IMG/VR virus record: IMGVR_UViG_3300023223_000127
Location: 1-30,692 of that record
Strand: one strand, 5' to 3'
Source of the DNA: a virus
DNA: 30,692 nt
In this document: positions 1 through 6,147 of the stretch, piece by piece
Layout: each line of letters opens with the position of its first letter
Numbering within the stretch: position 1 is the first letter of the stretch
Notes under the pieces: model-generated
The model's database searches: none
Told to the model about the DNA's origin: nothing
What the model saw: only the letters and a program-made list of their open reading frames with translations
Made by a program: the position numbers and the translations under genes

Positions 1-1
1 A

Positions 2-130
2 GTCAAGTATGCAATAGAGGTGGAACACGGTATGGTTGGTGGTATGCAAGACTTCATTAAGGACTATGGTGTGGATGCTGACTATGATAACTGGAAAGGG
101 CAGGACGTCCTAGATTGGTTAGGGTACTAG
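2..130 (+). CDS. Partial hypothetical protein, C-terminal end only
   Basis: An open frame runs from the left window edge to a TAG at 128-130 and gives 42 residues, ending in DVLDWLGY. The start lies outside the window. The next gene begins 3 bases after the stop, as in the tightly packed plus-strand block that follows. No family recognised. The acidic, aromatic composition matches the other small early phage proteins here. Confidence 0.6.
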   Translation, partial: VKYAIEVEHGMVGGMQDFIKDYGVDADYDNWKGQDVLDWLGY

Positions 131-133
131 GCC

Positions 134-340
134 ATGACATATCAAGTCAACATATGTAGACATAGACTACCTTATCTTTCAGCAATGTATGCAACACAAG
201 ACGAAGCAGAGGGATATGCTGATGCTGTGTTTGAGGCTAATGACGTGAACAGTGTAGAGGTGATTGACCTAGACGACACTGGCAACCTATACATGGGGCT
301 TGTGTATCGTCTACAGAAAGCAGGGAGACCCAGACAATGA
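134..340 (+). CDS. Hypothetical protein, 68 aa
   Basis: A short soluble protein with no signal or membrane segment. The middle (about residues 22-50) is acidic, with a DEAEGYAD stretch and a VEVIDLDD strand, suggesting a small alpha/beta fold. It starts 3 bases after the preceding stop and overlaps the next start by 4 bases (ATGA), so translation is probably coupled. Function unknown. Confidence 0.65.
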   Translation: MTYQVNICRHRLPYLSAMYATQDEAEGYADAVFEANDVNSVEVIDLDDTGNLYMGLVYRLQKAGRPRQ

Positions 341-528
341 CAGACATGCACATCTATAGAAACAAGTGGTATATTAGTACAGCACGTGTCTATGATTGTA
401 CTACTGTGGTCGCCTGCTATGCAGAGATCAAGCCTAATGATAACTGGGTACAGGATGATAACTATCCTATTGACAATCTAGATCCATTGTATACTGAGGA
501 TGGTGTAAGATACTTTGGATACTTATAA
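337..528 (+). CDS. Hypothetical protein, 63 aa
   Basis: Begins in an ATGA overlap with the previous gene. Rich in Tyr, Asp and Asn with no membrane segment; the C-terminus is GVRYFGYL. I recognise no domain. Its position in a run of overlapping small genes suggests an early accessory protein, which is inference only. Confidence 0.6.
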   Translation: MTDMHIYRNKWYISTARVYDCTTVVACYAEIKPNDNWVQDDNYPIDNLDPLYTEDGVRYFGYL

Positions 529-541
529 GGGAGTATGCGAC

Positions 542-790
542 ATGGATATTGAAACAATTGAGCTTGTATTGCCTGCATGTTGGGCGAGTGCACTAATTAA
601 CGGCGATGAAAGCGGTTTGGAAGATGAGGATTGCGCTGCTTTAGCTGCATTCATAAAAGAAATGTTTGACGAGTGGGGATCATGTGTGGCCGTTGACGTT
701 AGTGAACCCTACTTTGGTAACCATGGTGCATGGCGGCACTATGATACTATAACCTTAGGTGACGTGGCCGACTACAACTTTTATATATAA
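542..790 (+). CDS. DUF6926-like phage protein, 82 aa
   Basis: The pattern LPACWASALINGDESGLEDE at residues 8-27, followed by a long acidic helix and an aromatic C-terminus (VADYNFYI), matches from memory the small phage proteins grouped as DUF6926. No activity is known to me. The start at 542 is chosen over the in-frame 515 ATG because an AAGGGAG ribosome-binding site lies about 9 bases upstream and 515 lies inside the previous gene. Confidence 0.65.
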   Translation: MDIETIELVLPACWASALINGDESGLEDEDCAALAAFIKEMFDEWGSCVAVDVSEPYFGNHGAWRHYDTITLGDVADYNFYI

Positions 791-801
791 GGAATGGGTA
801 C

Positions 802-978
802 ATGGTTGAACGATACAACTTAGAAGAGATGTACTTAGATTGGTTCAATAACTTCACCAGCGTTGAGTGCTTTGCAGAGTACTATAATGTAACCGAGATA
901 GAAGCACATGACATCATTACAGCAGGCCGTAAGCTACACATGGCCGACACACGTTGCCATACAGGATGGCAGCTATAA
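802..978 (+). CDS. Hypothetical protein, 58 aa
   Basis: ATG at 802 follows a GGAATGGG sequence and the stop is TAA at 976-978. Residues 20-45 read as two helices (FAEYYNVTEIEAHDIITAG), resembling a minimal helix-turn-helix such as a sigma-like or MerR-like recognition segment. That is a guess from pattern only. It fits between its neighbours without overlap. Confidence 0.55.
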   Translation: MVERYNLEEMYLDWFNNFTSVECFAEYYNVTEIEAHDIITAGRKLHMADTRCHTGWQL

Positions 979-992
979 GAAGGGTAAACCCT

Positions 993-1133
993 ATGAACAA
1001 AAAGCTTGACAGGTTAGGCGTATCTATAAGCGCCGCTAGACGCGCCTCCGATACTTTATGGTGGCATGTGCTACTAGTACTAGGTGCAGTACTGATACTG
1101 CGTGGGTTCTTCTCATGCGTGCATAACATTTAA
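993..1133 (+). CDS. Small single-pass membrane protein, 46 aa
   Basis: ATG at 993 lies behind GAAGGG. A basic N-terminus (NKKLDR) is followed by an amphipathic stretch and one strong hydrophobic segment, about residues 24-38 (HVLLVLGAVLILRGFF). The charge pattern predicts a cytoplasmic N-terminus. The next gene's ribosome-binding site (AAGGAAAG) directly follows its stop. Function unknown; one of several mini membrane proteins in this phage. Confidence 0.6.
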   Translation: MNKKLDRLGVSISAARRASDTLWWHVLLVLGAVLILRGFFSCVHNI

Positions 1134-1143
1134 GGAAAGAATT

Positions 1144-1335
1144 ATGTTGACAAACACACAGATACACTATCAGACACAGTTGACTAGGCAGTGGAGTGAC
1201 GGGCCTGCTAAGAGGGACCGCAACATGAAGAACCGTAAGCCGTACCGATCTAAGGTACTAAAGGCAGAAGCACGGAGAAATGCAGTCAAGGTTGATGGTA
1301 GGTGGGTGTCGCACACTCGCGTACTGTACCACTAG
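1144..1335 (+). CDS. Basic hypothetical protein, 63 aa
   Basis: Strongly basic (RDRNMKNRKPYRSKVLKAEARR in the centre, residues about 25-46), so nucleic-acid binding is plausible, but no fold is recognised. The start at 1144 is chosen because AAGGAAAG lies 7 bases upstream; an in-frame ATG at 1102 lies inside the previous membrane-protein gene. Confidence 0.6.
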   Translation: MLTNTQIHYQTQLTRQWSDGPAKRDRNMKNRKPYRSKVLKAEARRNAVKVDGRWVSHTRVLYH

Positions 1336-1344
1336 GAGCATGCT

Positions 1345-1704
1345 ATGTATACACCACCAGAGTTCAGTGATGAGGTAGCTTTTAGTACCTACCTAGCTAA
1401 CAAGTACGTAAGCAAGCGCCGTAGTGCACACACTAGAGGGTTAGACTTTGACCTATCACTGACTGATTTCATTGCTCTGTTTAACCGTAAGCTATGCCCT
1501 TATACAGGTGACAGGCTAACCTACTCTAGGTCAGAGCATTCTAAAGATGCAACCCTAGATAGAATAGATAATACTAAGGGGTACATCAAGGGCAACGTCA
1601 TACTATGTACGCTCAAAGCTAACGCTGCTAAGGGTGTGTTAACTATAGATGAGATGGAGAAAATTGCTAAGGTATGTCGATTTTACTTGACACGAAAAAC
1701 ATAG
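1345..1704 (+). CDS. HNH-family endonuclease, 119 aa
   Basis: The C-terminal half carries the phage HNH signature: CPYTG around residue 50, then ATLDRIDNTKGYIKGNVILC at about 72-91 and a following N..AK helix. This is the beta-beta-alpha metal nuclease core seen in free-standing phage HNH enzymes, which cut DNA and may act as homing or packaging-related nucleases. The N-terminal 45 residues are a basic helical extension. No intron or interrupted gene is visible nearby, so its target is unknown. Its 3' end contains a strong promoter for the downstream genes. Confidence 0.85.
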   Translation: MYTPPEFSDEVAFSTYLANKYVSKRRSAHTRGLDFDLSLTDFIALFNRKLCPYTGDRLTYSRSEHSKDATLDRIDNTKGYIKGNVILCTLKANAAKGVLTIDEMEKIAKVCRFYLTRKT

Positions 1705-1714
1705 GGTGTATAAT
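1687..1714 (+). promoter_or_regulatory. Sigma-70 promoter, near consensus
   Basis: TTGACA at 1687-1692, a 16-base spacer, and TATAAT at 1709-1714: both hexamers are perfect. It overlaps the last codons of the HNH gene and sits just before the 1735 gene, so it should drive the zinc-ribbon gene and primase-helicase through host RNA polymerase. Confidence 0.8.
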
Positions 1715-1734
1715 AGAACTGTAAGGAAAACAAA

Positions 1735-1947
1735 ATGAGATGTAATATTTGCAACACATTATGTACATCAAGTAAGAACACACTGTACAATGTAGTGACC
1801 AATAAATTTGATACCGTTTGTGATACATGTAAGGTAGTTATCAAAGAGGTTGGCATTGATTATGCTATGGCAGATAGTAGCTACGATGATATGTATAGTG
1901 ATGATATTCATTCTCGTTACGTGTTCAATGGAGGAGACGAACCATGA
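1735..1947 (+). CDS. Small zinc-binding protein, 70 aa
   Basis: Two cysteine knuckles (CNICNTLC near the N-terminus and CDTC around residues 29-32) suggest one bound zinc. The acidic C-terminal half has no recognisable domain. It is the first gene behind the consensus promoter at 1687, with AAGGAAAAC as its ribosome-binding site, so it is probably expressed early and strongly. Role unknown; small zinc proteins of phages often bind host proteins (general knowledge, not shown here). Confidence 0.65.
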   Translation: MRCNICNTLCTSSKNTLYNVVTNKFDTVCDTCKVVIKEVGIDYAMADSSYDDMYSDDIHSRYVFNGGDEP

Positions 1948-2144
1948 AGACAGTTGAATTAGTTATTGTCATGTGTGTTTTCTTTGCAGTGGGTATTGTA
2001 GTTGGTGTCGTTGCAAGCATGGAAGACTGGCGTAAGCAAGGCATGGTGTGGGTGGCTAGCGGACAGTATAGCTGTGAGCTAGTACCAAAACAAGACAAGA
2101 CAACCAAGTGGGTATGTAAGGAGACAAATAATGCTAATCAGTGA
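1944..2144 (+). CDS. Membrane-anchored small protein, 66 aa
   Basis: Starts in an ATGA overlap with the preceding gene. One hydrophobic segment at residues 5-24 (ELVIVMCVFFAVGIVVGVVA) is followed by a soluble tail with two cysteines (C44 and C58), which could form a disulfide if the tail is periplasmic. Could be a signal anchor. Function unknown. Confidence 0.65.
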   Translation: MKTVELVIVMCVFFAVGIVVGVVASMEDWRKQGMVWVASGQYSCELVPKQDKTTKWVCKETNNANQ

Positions 2145-2337
2145 AGCTATCATGGAGCTACAAGAACTGTACATAGATCACGGGGACGTGATACTTAAGG
2201 TGTATGATCCACACAGTGATGAACCTAATGGAAGAGACAAGGCTGTTACGAACATATCCGCTATTGATGACAACGGAACAGCACCGGATGGCAACCATTT
2301 TGAAGAGGTCACAGCTATATCATTGGCCAGTGTATGA
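2131..2337 (+). CDS. Conserved-type phage hypothetical protein, 68 aa
   Basis: The pattern of an N-terminal helix (ISEAIMELQELYIDHGDVIL) followed by strand-forming segments resembles small phage proteins that begin with a leucine-rich helix ending in HGD. AAGGAG lies 8 bases before the ATG at 2131, supporting this start despite a 14-base overlap with the gene before. It overlaps the primase-helicase start by 4 bases (ATGA). Function unknown. Confidence 0.65.
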   Translation: MLISEAIMELQELYIDHGDVILKVYDPHSDEPNGRDKAVTNISAIDDNGTAPDGNHFEEVTAISLASV

Positions 2338-4001
2338 CTAGGTGGATCTATAAACATCTACCTTGTCCCATGTGTGACAGCAGCGATGGGTACAGCTTAG
2401 ATGAAGATGGCTTTGGTTGGTGCTTCTCATGTAGCAATGAGGACAATCAAGGTAAACCATATGATGAGAACAAGGACGACAGTGTGACAGCAAGTGCAGT
2501 AAAGAAAGATGTGTACGTACCACCTAGTCTGCCCAAGGGTGTGTACTGTAGCATACCTGATCGCAAGCTAACAGAGAAGACGTGTAAGAAGTTTGACATT
2601 ACATGTGCCATCAAGGATGGTGTTATAGTATCACACGCCTATGGTTACTACGATAGTGAACGCAAGAGGTCAGTTGTTAAGCAACGCAAGTGTGACCCTA
2701 AGTCTTTTGTTACCCATGATGGTAGGACTGTTGACAGCACAGGTGAACGTGTTAACAAGACAGGTTTGTTTGGTTGGCAAGTGTTCCCTGCAGGTGGTAA
2801 GACAGTCACTATCACAGAGGGTGAGGTTGACGCTGCTAGTGTGTTTGAGATGAATGGTGGCTGGCCTGTCACGTCAGTAAGGAGTAGCAGCACTGCTGTT
2901 GGTGATTGTAAGGCATTCCATACCTACCTTAACTCCTTTGGTAAGGTGTACATTGCCTTTGATAATGACAAGGCAGGCAAGAAGGCAGCAGAGACAGTAG
3001 CTAAGCTGTTCCCCGGTAAGGCGTACATCATGACGATGACGCAGTACAATGACCCTAATGAGTACCTTGTAGCAGGCAAGGGCAAGGAGTTTATCAGGGA
3101 GTGGTACAACTCAGTGCTTGCTAAGCTTGATGGTATATGCTATGGTGTAGAGCAATGGACTAAGCTAGCTACAGCCAAGCCTAAGAAGGGCACACCCCTG
3201 ATATGGAAGGGTTTAAACGATGCGACATACGGTATCAGGTTGGGTGAGGTGTGGACATTCGGTGGTGGTACAGGGCTAGGTAAGTCTGAGTGCCTTAAGG
3301 AGCTAGCATACGGCCTTGTTAAGGATCAGGGTAAGAAGTGCGGTATGATCTTCCTTGAAGAGGGACATGATAGGACAGGGCAGTGCCTAATTAGTAAGGA
3401 TCTAGGGTATAGGTTCTTCCTTGAGGATGAGCAGACACCCAGTGCAGAAGAACTAGAGCCAGCTATTGCCTTGATGGCAGATAACATAGCCCTATCGTAT
3501 GGTATAGACCAGACATGGGACAAGGTAGAACAACAGATCATGACCATGAAGCATGGCCTTGGTATTGAGTACATCTTCCTTGATCATGTGACAGCTATCG
3601 CCGAAGGTAAGGGACAGGACGTTAACGCTGCACTGCATGCTATCTATGAGAAACTTAACACGATAGCTAATCAGGAACAGATAGCAATCTTTTGTATCAG
3701 TCACCTTAATCAGTCAGCTAACAAGAACCATGAAGAGGGTGCACGTGTAACACTAAGGGATTTCTATGGTAGTGGTGCTATCAAGATGAGGTCTGACTTT
3801 GTGTTTGGTATTGAGGGTGACACACAAGGCATAGATATTAAGGACAATTATAGGAACCTACGTATCCTAAAGGATAGGCCACGTGGTGACAGTGCAGGTA
3901 CAGTGGTGTGCCTTAAGTACCACACACATGCAAGAGGTGATGACCTAGACGGTAGGTTACTTGAAACTGATAGAGATTATGAGGAGATAGGCGATGATTG
4001 A
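2334..4001 (+). CDS. T7 gp4-like DNA primase-helicase, 555 aa
   Basis: Unwinds the fork 5'-3' and makes primers for the phage polymerase. Domains: an N-terminal zinc ribbon with C11, C14, C30 and C33; a TOPRIM primase core with the acidic motif ITEGEVDA near residue 160 and DNDKAG near 209; then a RecA-like DnaB/gp4 helicase with Walker A GGGTGLGKS near 310-318, a catalytic Glu in FLEEGHDR, Walker B YIFLDH near 412 and a C-terminal SHLNQ / KDRPRG region for the arginine finger. Length matches T7 gp4 (566 aa). It overlaps the previous gene by ATGA and the next by 8 bases. Confidence 0.96.
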   Translation: MTRWIYKHLPCPMCDSSDGYSLDEDGFGWCFSCSNEDNQGKPYDENKDDSVTASAVKKDVYVPPSLPKGVYCSIPDRKLTEKTCKKFDITCAIKDGVIVSHAYGYYDSERKRSVVKQRKCDPKSFVTHDGRTVDSTGERVNKTGLFGWQVFPAGGKTVTITEGEVDAASVFEMNGGWPVTSVRSSSTAVGDCKAFHTYLNSFGKVYIAFDNDKAGKKAAETVAKLFPGKAYIMTMTQYNDPNEYLVAGKGKEFIREWYNSVLAKLDGICYGVEQWTKLATAKPKKGTPLIWKGLNDATYGIRLGEVWTFGGGTGLGKSECLKELAYGLVKDQGKKCGMIFLEEGHDRTGQCLISKDLGYRFFLEDEQTPSAEELEPAIALMADNIALSYGIDQTWDKVEQQIMTMKHGLGIEYIFLDHVTAIAEGKGQDVNAALHAIYEKLNTIANQEQIAIFCISHLNQSANKNHEEGARVTLRDFYGSGAIKMRSDFVFGIEGDTQGIDIKDNYRNLRILKDRPRGDSAGTVVCLKYHTHARGDDLDGRLLETDRDYEEIGDD

Positions 4002-4215
4002 GTACTCTAAACTAAGGGTAGGTAACAAGCTACGTATAACAGGAATGGGTGCACCGGGGTTTGCAGACTTGGGTGATATTGTTACCGTTGAAAGAACTAA
4101 TAATATTAATAGGGTTGATGTTGTACACGATGACACGGGAGAGAGTGCATACTTTGCTCTTACTTGTGGAGCACAGCGCCTTGAATACAAAGAGGAGGTT
4201 GGTGATGGAGATTAA
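3994..4215 (+). CDS. Small SH3-like beta-barrel protein, 73 aa
   Basis: The pattern LRVGNKLRITGMG ... ADLGDIVTVER looks like a KOW/SH3-type small barrel. A similar arrangement (FKVGDKVRVL ... AGDIGTIKDIE) forms the N-terminal part of the protein at 14705. It starts inside the end of the primase-helicase gene (8-base overlap). Fold is inference from strand pattern; function unknown. Confidence 0.65.
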   Translation: MIEYSKLRVGNKLRITGMGAPGFADLGDIVTVERTNNINRVDVVHDDTGESAYFALTCGAQRLEYKEEVGDGD

Positions 4216-4450
4216 TGCGGCATATGCAAGCCCAATGCATGACAGGTGGATAAAGAAAAACTTTGATGTTGACACTGTGTACCAGACGGTAGATGCTGAC
4301 AGTATGGAGGTAACATGTACCCGTACAACTCTCGTGGCAGCCTTTAAGGGCCTAGCACAGGGTGAGTATGTACAAAGAGTTACTACTAAGATAATCACAG
4401 GCACAAGCGACGATGACTACAATATTATTTATGAAGAGGATATAGACTGA
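4205..4450 (+). CDS. Hypothetical protein, 81 aa
   Basis: The start at 4205 follows an AGAGGAGG ribosome-binding site. The longer in-frame ORF from 4049 is only overlap with the previous gene. The sequence is alpha/beta with an acidic end (SDDDYNIIYEEDID). No family recognised. It overlaps the next gene by one base (TGATG). Confidence 0.65.
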   Translation: MEINAAYASPMHDRWIKKNFDVDTVYQTVDADSMEVTCTRTTLVAAFKGLAQGEYVQRVTTKIITGTSDDDYNIIYEEDID

Positions 4451-4686
4451 TGGTTGAAGTAACAGCAAAGTTTGGAGTAACCCTTACTCTTAACAGGGTA
4501 GAGACAGAGATGCTTAGGGCTACACTTGGAGAGAGGGGAAGTCCGGAAACTAAGGCAACATATGAGCGCAGAAAACGTTGTGAAAAGGATCTTACCTGCA
4601 CCTACGATGAGTTTGTCAAGGCAGAGGAAGATGTTTTTGATGCTCTTTATTACGTTATGAATAAAACTCTTGACACCTATGTATAA
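4450..4686 (+). CDS. Hypothetical helical protein, 78 aa
   Basis: Predominantly helical and charged, with a strand-like N-terminus and a long acidic C-terminal helix (EFVKAEEDVFDALYYVM). It begins at the overlapping TGATG with the gene before. Its last codons contain the -35 box of the promoter at 4670. Function not recognised. Confidence 0.6.
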   Translation: MVEVTAKFGVTLTLNRVETEMLRATLGERGSPETKATYERRKRCEKDLTCTYDEFVKAEEDVFDALYYVMNKTLDTYV

Positions 4687-4698
4687 CTGAGTTACTAT
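4670..4698 (+). promoter_or_regulatory. Sigma-70 promoter with palindromic -10 region
   Basis: TTGACA at 4670-4675, a 17-base spacer and TACTAT at 4693-4698. The -10 lies inside a 10-bp palindrome, ACTATATAGT. The 13-base string TACTATATAGTTA recurs exactly at the promoter at 9577-9605. It should drive the gene at 4754 and downstream genes. Confidence 0.7.
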
Positions 4699-4724
4699 AT
4701 AGTTACAGTTAGAGATTATCAAGC

Positions 4725-4739
4725 GGCGCTAGCTGCGCC
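4725..4739 (+). other. Leader hairpin next to ribosome-binding site
   Basis: GGCGC and GCGCC arms (5 bp) around a 5-base loop lie in the untranslated leader, just before the AGGAGAGA ribosome-binding site of the 4754 gene. It could stabilise the 5' end of the mRNA or tune translation. There is no U-tract, so it is not a terminator. Confidence 0.4.
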
Positions 4740-4753
4740 TAGGAGAGACAGAC

Positions 4754-5212
4754 ATGACAATGCACAGTTCACGTAAAGTATTCCTACTGGACAACGAGCC
4801 ACGGTGTGTGCTTGCTACGTATGAGAAGGATGAAGGTCCACTTTATAATACCAAGAAGGTAAAGACTACTGAGTACAAAACATTTGATGATGACGTTGCG
4901 GTTGATGACTTGGTTATTGTTAAGACCAATACCCGGCACGGCTTCACTGTGGTTAAGGTGAAAGAGGTTGATGTTGAGCCTGACCTTGATAGTAGTGATG
5001 AAATCAACTGGGTAGTGTCCCGCTTTGATACAGGTATCTATGAGGGTATTATTAAGAAGGAAGAAGAGTTCCTTAGTGCAGTACGCAAGGCTGAGAAGAC
5101 ACGGCGTAAGGCTGAGCTTAAGAAGGACTTCCTTGCTGATGCAGACGCTAGTGTTAACCTGTTAGCTGCACCGGTATCGAATACTACTAATGCAAGGCCT
5201 ACAACTACCTAA
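4754..5212 (+). CDS. Conserved phage hypothetical protein, 152 aa
   Basis: An N-terminal strand-rich domain (residues about 7-95, including VDDLVIVKTNTRHGFTVVKV, which looks like a small barrel) is followed by a charged coiled-coil helix (about 97-130, EEEFLSAVRKAEKTRRKAEL) and a low-complexity Thr/Asn-rich tail. I have the impression of similar proteins in other T7-like phages beside replication genes but cannot name a function. It is the first gene behind the 4670 promoter, with ribosome-binding site AGGAGAGA. Confidence 0.75.
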   Translation: MTMHSSRKVFLLDNEPRCVLATYEKDEGPLYNTKKVKTTEYKTFDDDVAVDDLVIVKTNTRHGFTVVKVKEVDVEPDLDSSDEINWVVSRFDTGIYEGIIKKEEEFLSAVRKAEKTRRKAELKKDFLADADASVNLLAAPVSNTTNARPTTT

Positions 5213-5271
5213 CTAGAATGACGATGAAGTGCTGTTAATCCTACGCCTACACTCAGGGAAGCGGCAATGTT

Positions 5272-5394
5272 TATTAGGATGTTTGTATGCACAAACATAC
5301 TAATATCTATATTCCGACAAGCGCAATATAGATAGGTTTGGTAAGGGGTGCACCAAGAGTGTATCAAGGTAGAAGGAGTACCCCTTAATAACCT
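5272..5394 (+). ncRNA. Candidate structured RNA: three consecutive hairpins
   Basis: This lies in a 200-base gap without a gene (5213-5412). Hairpin 1: 5272-5286 pairs with 5291-5305, 14 of 15 positions matched, 4-base loop ATGC. Hairpin 2: 5304-5313 pairs perfectly with 5325-5334 around an 11-base loop. Hairpin 3: 5342-5351 pairs with 5378-5387 (one G-T), extended by 5334-5338 with 5390-5394 across a small internal loop. Adjacent arms share one or two bases, so neighbouring helices compete at their edges. It could be a regulatory leader, an RNA-processing site, a small RNA or an origin element. No known riboswitch motif is recognised. Confidence 0.55.
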
Positions 5395-5412
5395 CACTAG
5401 TTAGGAAATGTT

Positions 5413-5574
5413 ATGTACTACTATGAACACACGGACGGCAGCACTATCAGCAAGCCTGACATTGTAGTTGACATGGCTGGTGGCCCTGATGATTACTTCG
5501 ATAGCCCCTTTGTTGTACGCTGGTGGTACTATGATGAGGATGATGAACATGGCGTCGTTTCCCAAGACGTGTGA
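5413..5574 (+). CDS. Hypothetical acidic protein, 53 aa
   Basis: ATG at 5413 follows TTAGGAAATG, a moderate ribosome-binding site. The protein is rich in Tyr, Asp and Trp (FVVRWWYYDEDDEHG near residues 32-46). It is the first gene after the three-hairpin region, so its expression could depend on that structure. No family recognised. It overlaps the next gene's start by 26 bases. Confidence 0.55.
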   Translation: MYYYEHTDGSTISKPDIVVDMAGGPDDYFDSPFVVRWWYYDEDDEHGVVSQDV

Positions 5575-5782
5575 CAATGTAAGCCCTGCACAAGAGCTTG
5601 CGATTGTCTTTCTTAACGAGTACCATGACGAGTGGCTTAGTGCTATAGATGCTTACGAGGCAGGGTATGAGCTAGGGGTAAGGACGTTTCGTGCGTTGGC
5701 TAGAAAGGGTATAGTTCATGAGCGACGGGGTAGTTACGGGCCTGAGTTCTGTATGAAGACCCCTACATTAGAGGATAACTAG
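5549..5782 (+). CDS. Possible winged-helix protein, 77 aa
   Basis: The segment from SPAQELAIVFLNEYHDEW through AIDAYEAGYELGVRTFRALARKGIVHERRG has the helix-turn-helix-wing rhythm of small winged-helix DNA-binding domains. This is inference from pattern. The start at 5549 is preferred over the in-frame 5468 ATG, which lies within the gene before; GAGGATG precedes 5549. It ends 1 base before the next gene. Confidence 0.6.
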   Translation: MASFPKTCDNVSPAQELAIVFLNEYHDEWLSAIDAYEAGYELGVRTFRALARKGIVHERRGSYGPEFCMKTPTLEDN

Positions 5783-5783
5783 T

Positions 5784-5975
5784 ATGGCGTCTTGCCCTAA
5801 GTGTGGTGCCTCTAACCTTAAGAGGAAGAAAGGCTGGCTTAGGTGTAAGCATTGTGGTCCTATCAGTGGGCCTGTTGAGCCTATACCTATTAACATGGCC
5901 ATTACCCCGCTACCTACGTCAATAAAATTTGTAAAGAAACTCATAGCTTTTAAGGAGAGAAGCAATGAAGGTTGA
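5784..5975 (+). CDS. Zinc-ribbon protein, 63 aa
   Basis: CPKCG at residues 4-8 and CKHCG at 21-25 form a classic rubredoxin-type zinc knuckle pair within the first 25 residues. The rest is a basic, hydrophobic tail (IKFVKKLIAFKE). Such ribbons bind nucleic acid or protein. It overlaps the next gene by 11 bases and sits just before DNA polymerase. Function unknown. Confidence 0.65.
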   Translation: MASCPKCGASNLKRKKGWLRCKHCGPISGPVEPIPINMAITPLPTSIKFVKKLIAFKERSNEG

Positions 5976-6141
5976 AGTAGAGGTGGGCTGTATGTCTGTG
6001 CTAGAGCTGGCAGAAGGCGAGCTTAAGAAGTCTGGCCTTGACCCTAAAGAATTTAAGCTGATGTATAACGAAAGCATTAGAGGGGGTGAGCGTGGTGAAG
6101 GTAACTTGTCATTTGTCCGATACACCTTTGAAAAGAAGTAA
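5965..6141 (+). CDS. Hypothetical protein, 58 aa
   Basis: ATG at 5965 follows AAGGAGAGAAGC, a strong ribosome-binding site. A mixed alpha/beta protein: strand VEVEVGC, helix VLELAEGELKKSG, then EFKLMYNESI and a C-terminal strand SFVRYTFEKK. Not recognised. It ends 6 bases before the DNA polymerase start. Confidence 0.6.
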   Translation: MKVEVEVGCMSVLELAEGELKKSGLDPKEFKLMYNESIRGGERGEGNLSFVRYTFEKK

Positions 6142-6147
6142 CAACTA

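Noticed and set aside
1147-1152. TTGACA box as a possible promoter
   Set aside because: No acceptable -10 at 16-18 bases; only a weak TATCAG at 15 bases, and it lies inside the 1144 gene.
4030-4404. 124-codon minus-strand ORF opposite small genes after primase-helicase
   Set aside because: The plus strand here holds two overlapping genes with good ribosome-binding sites; the minus ORF shows no domain.
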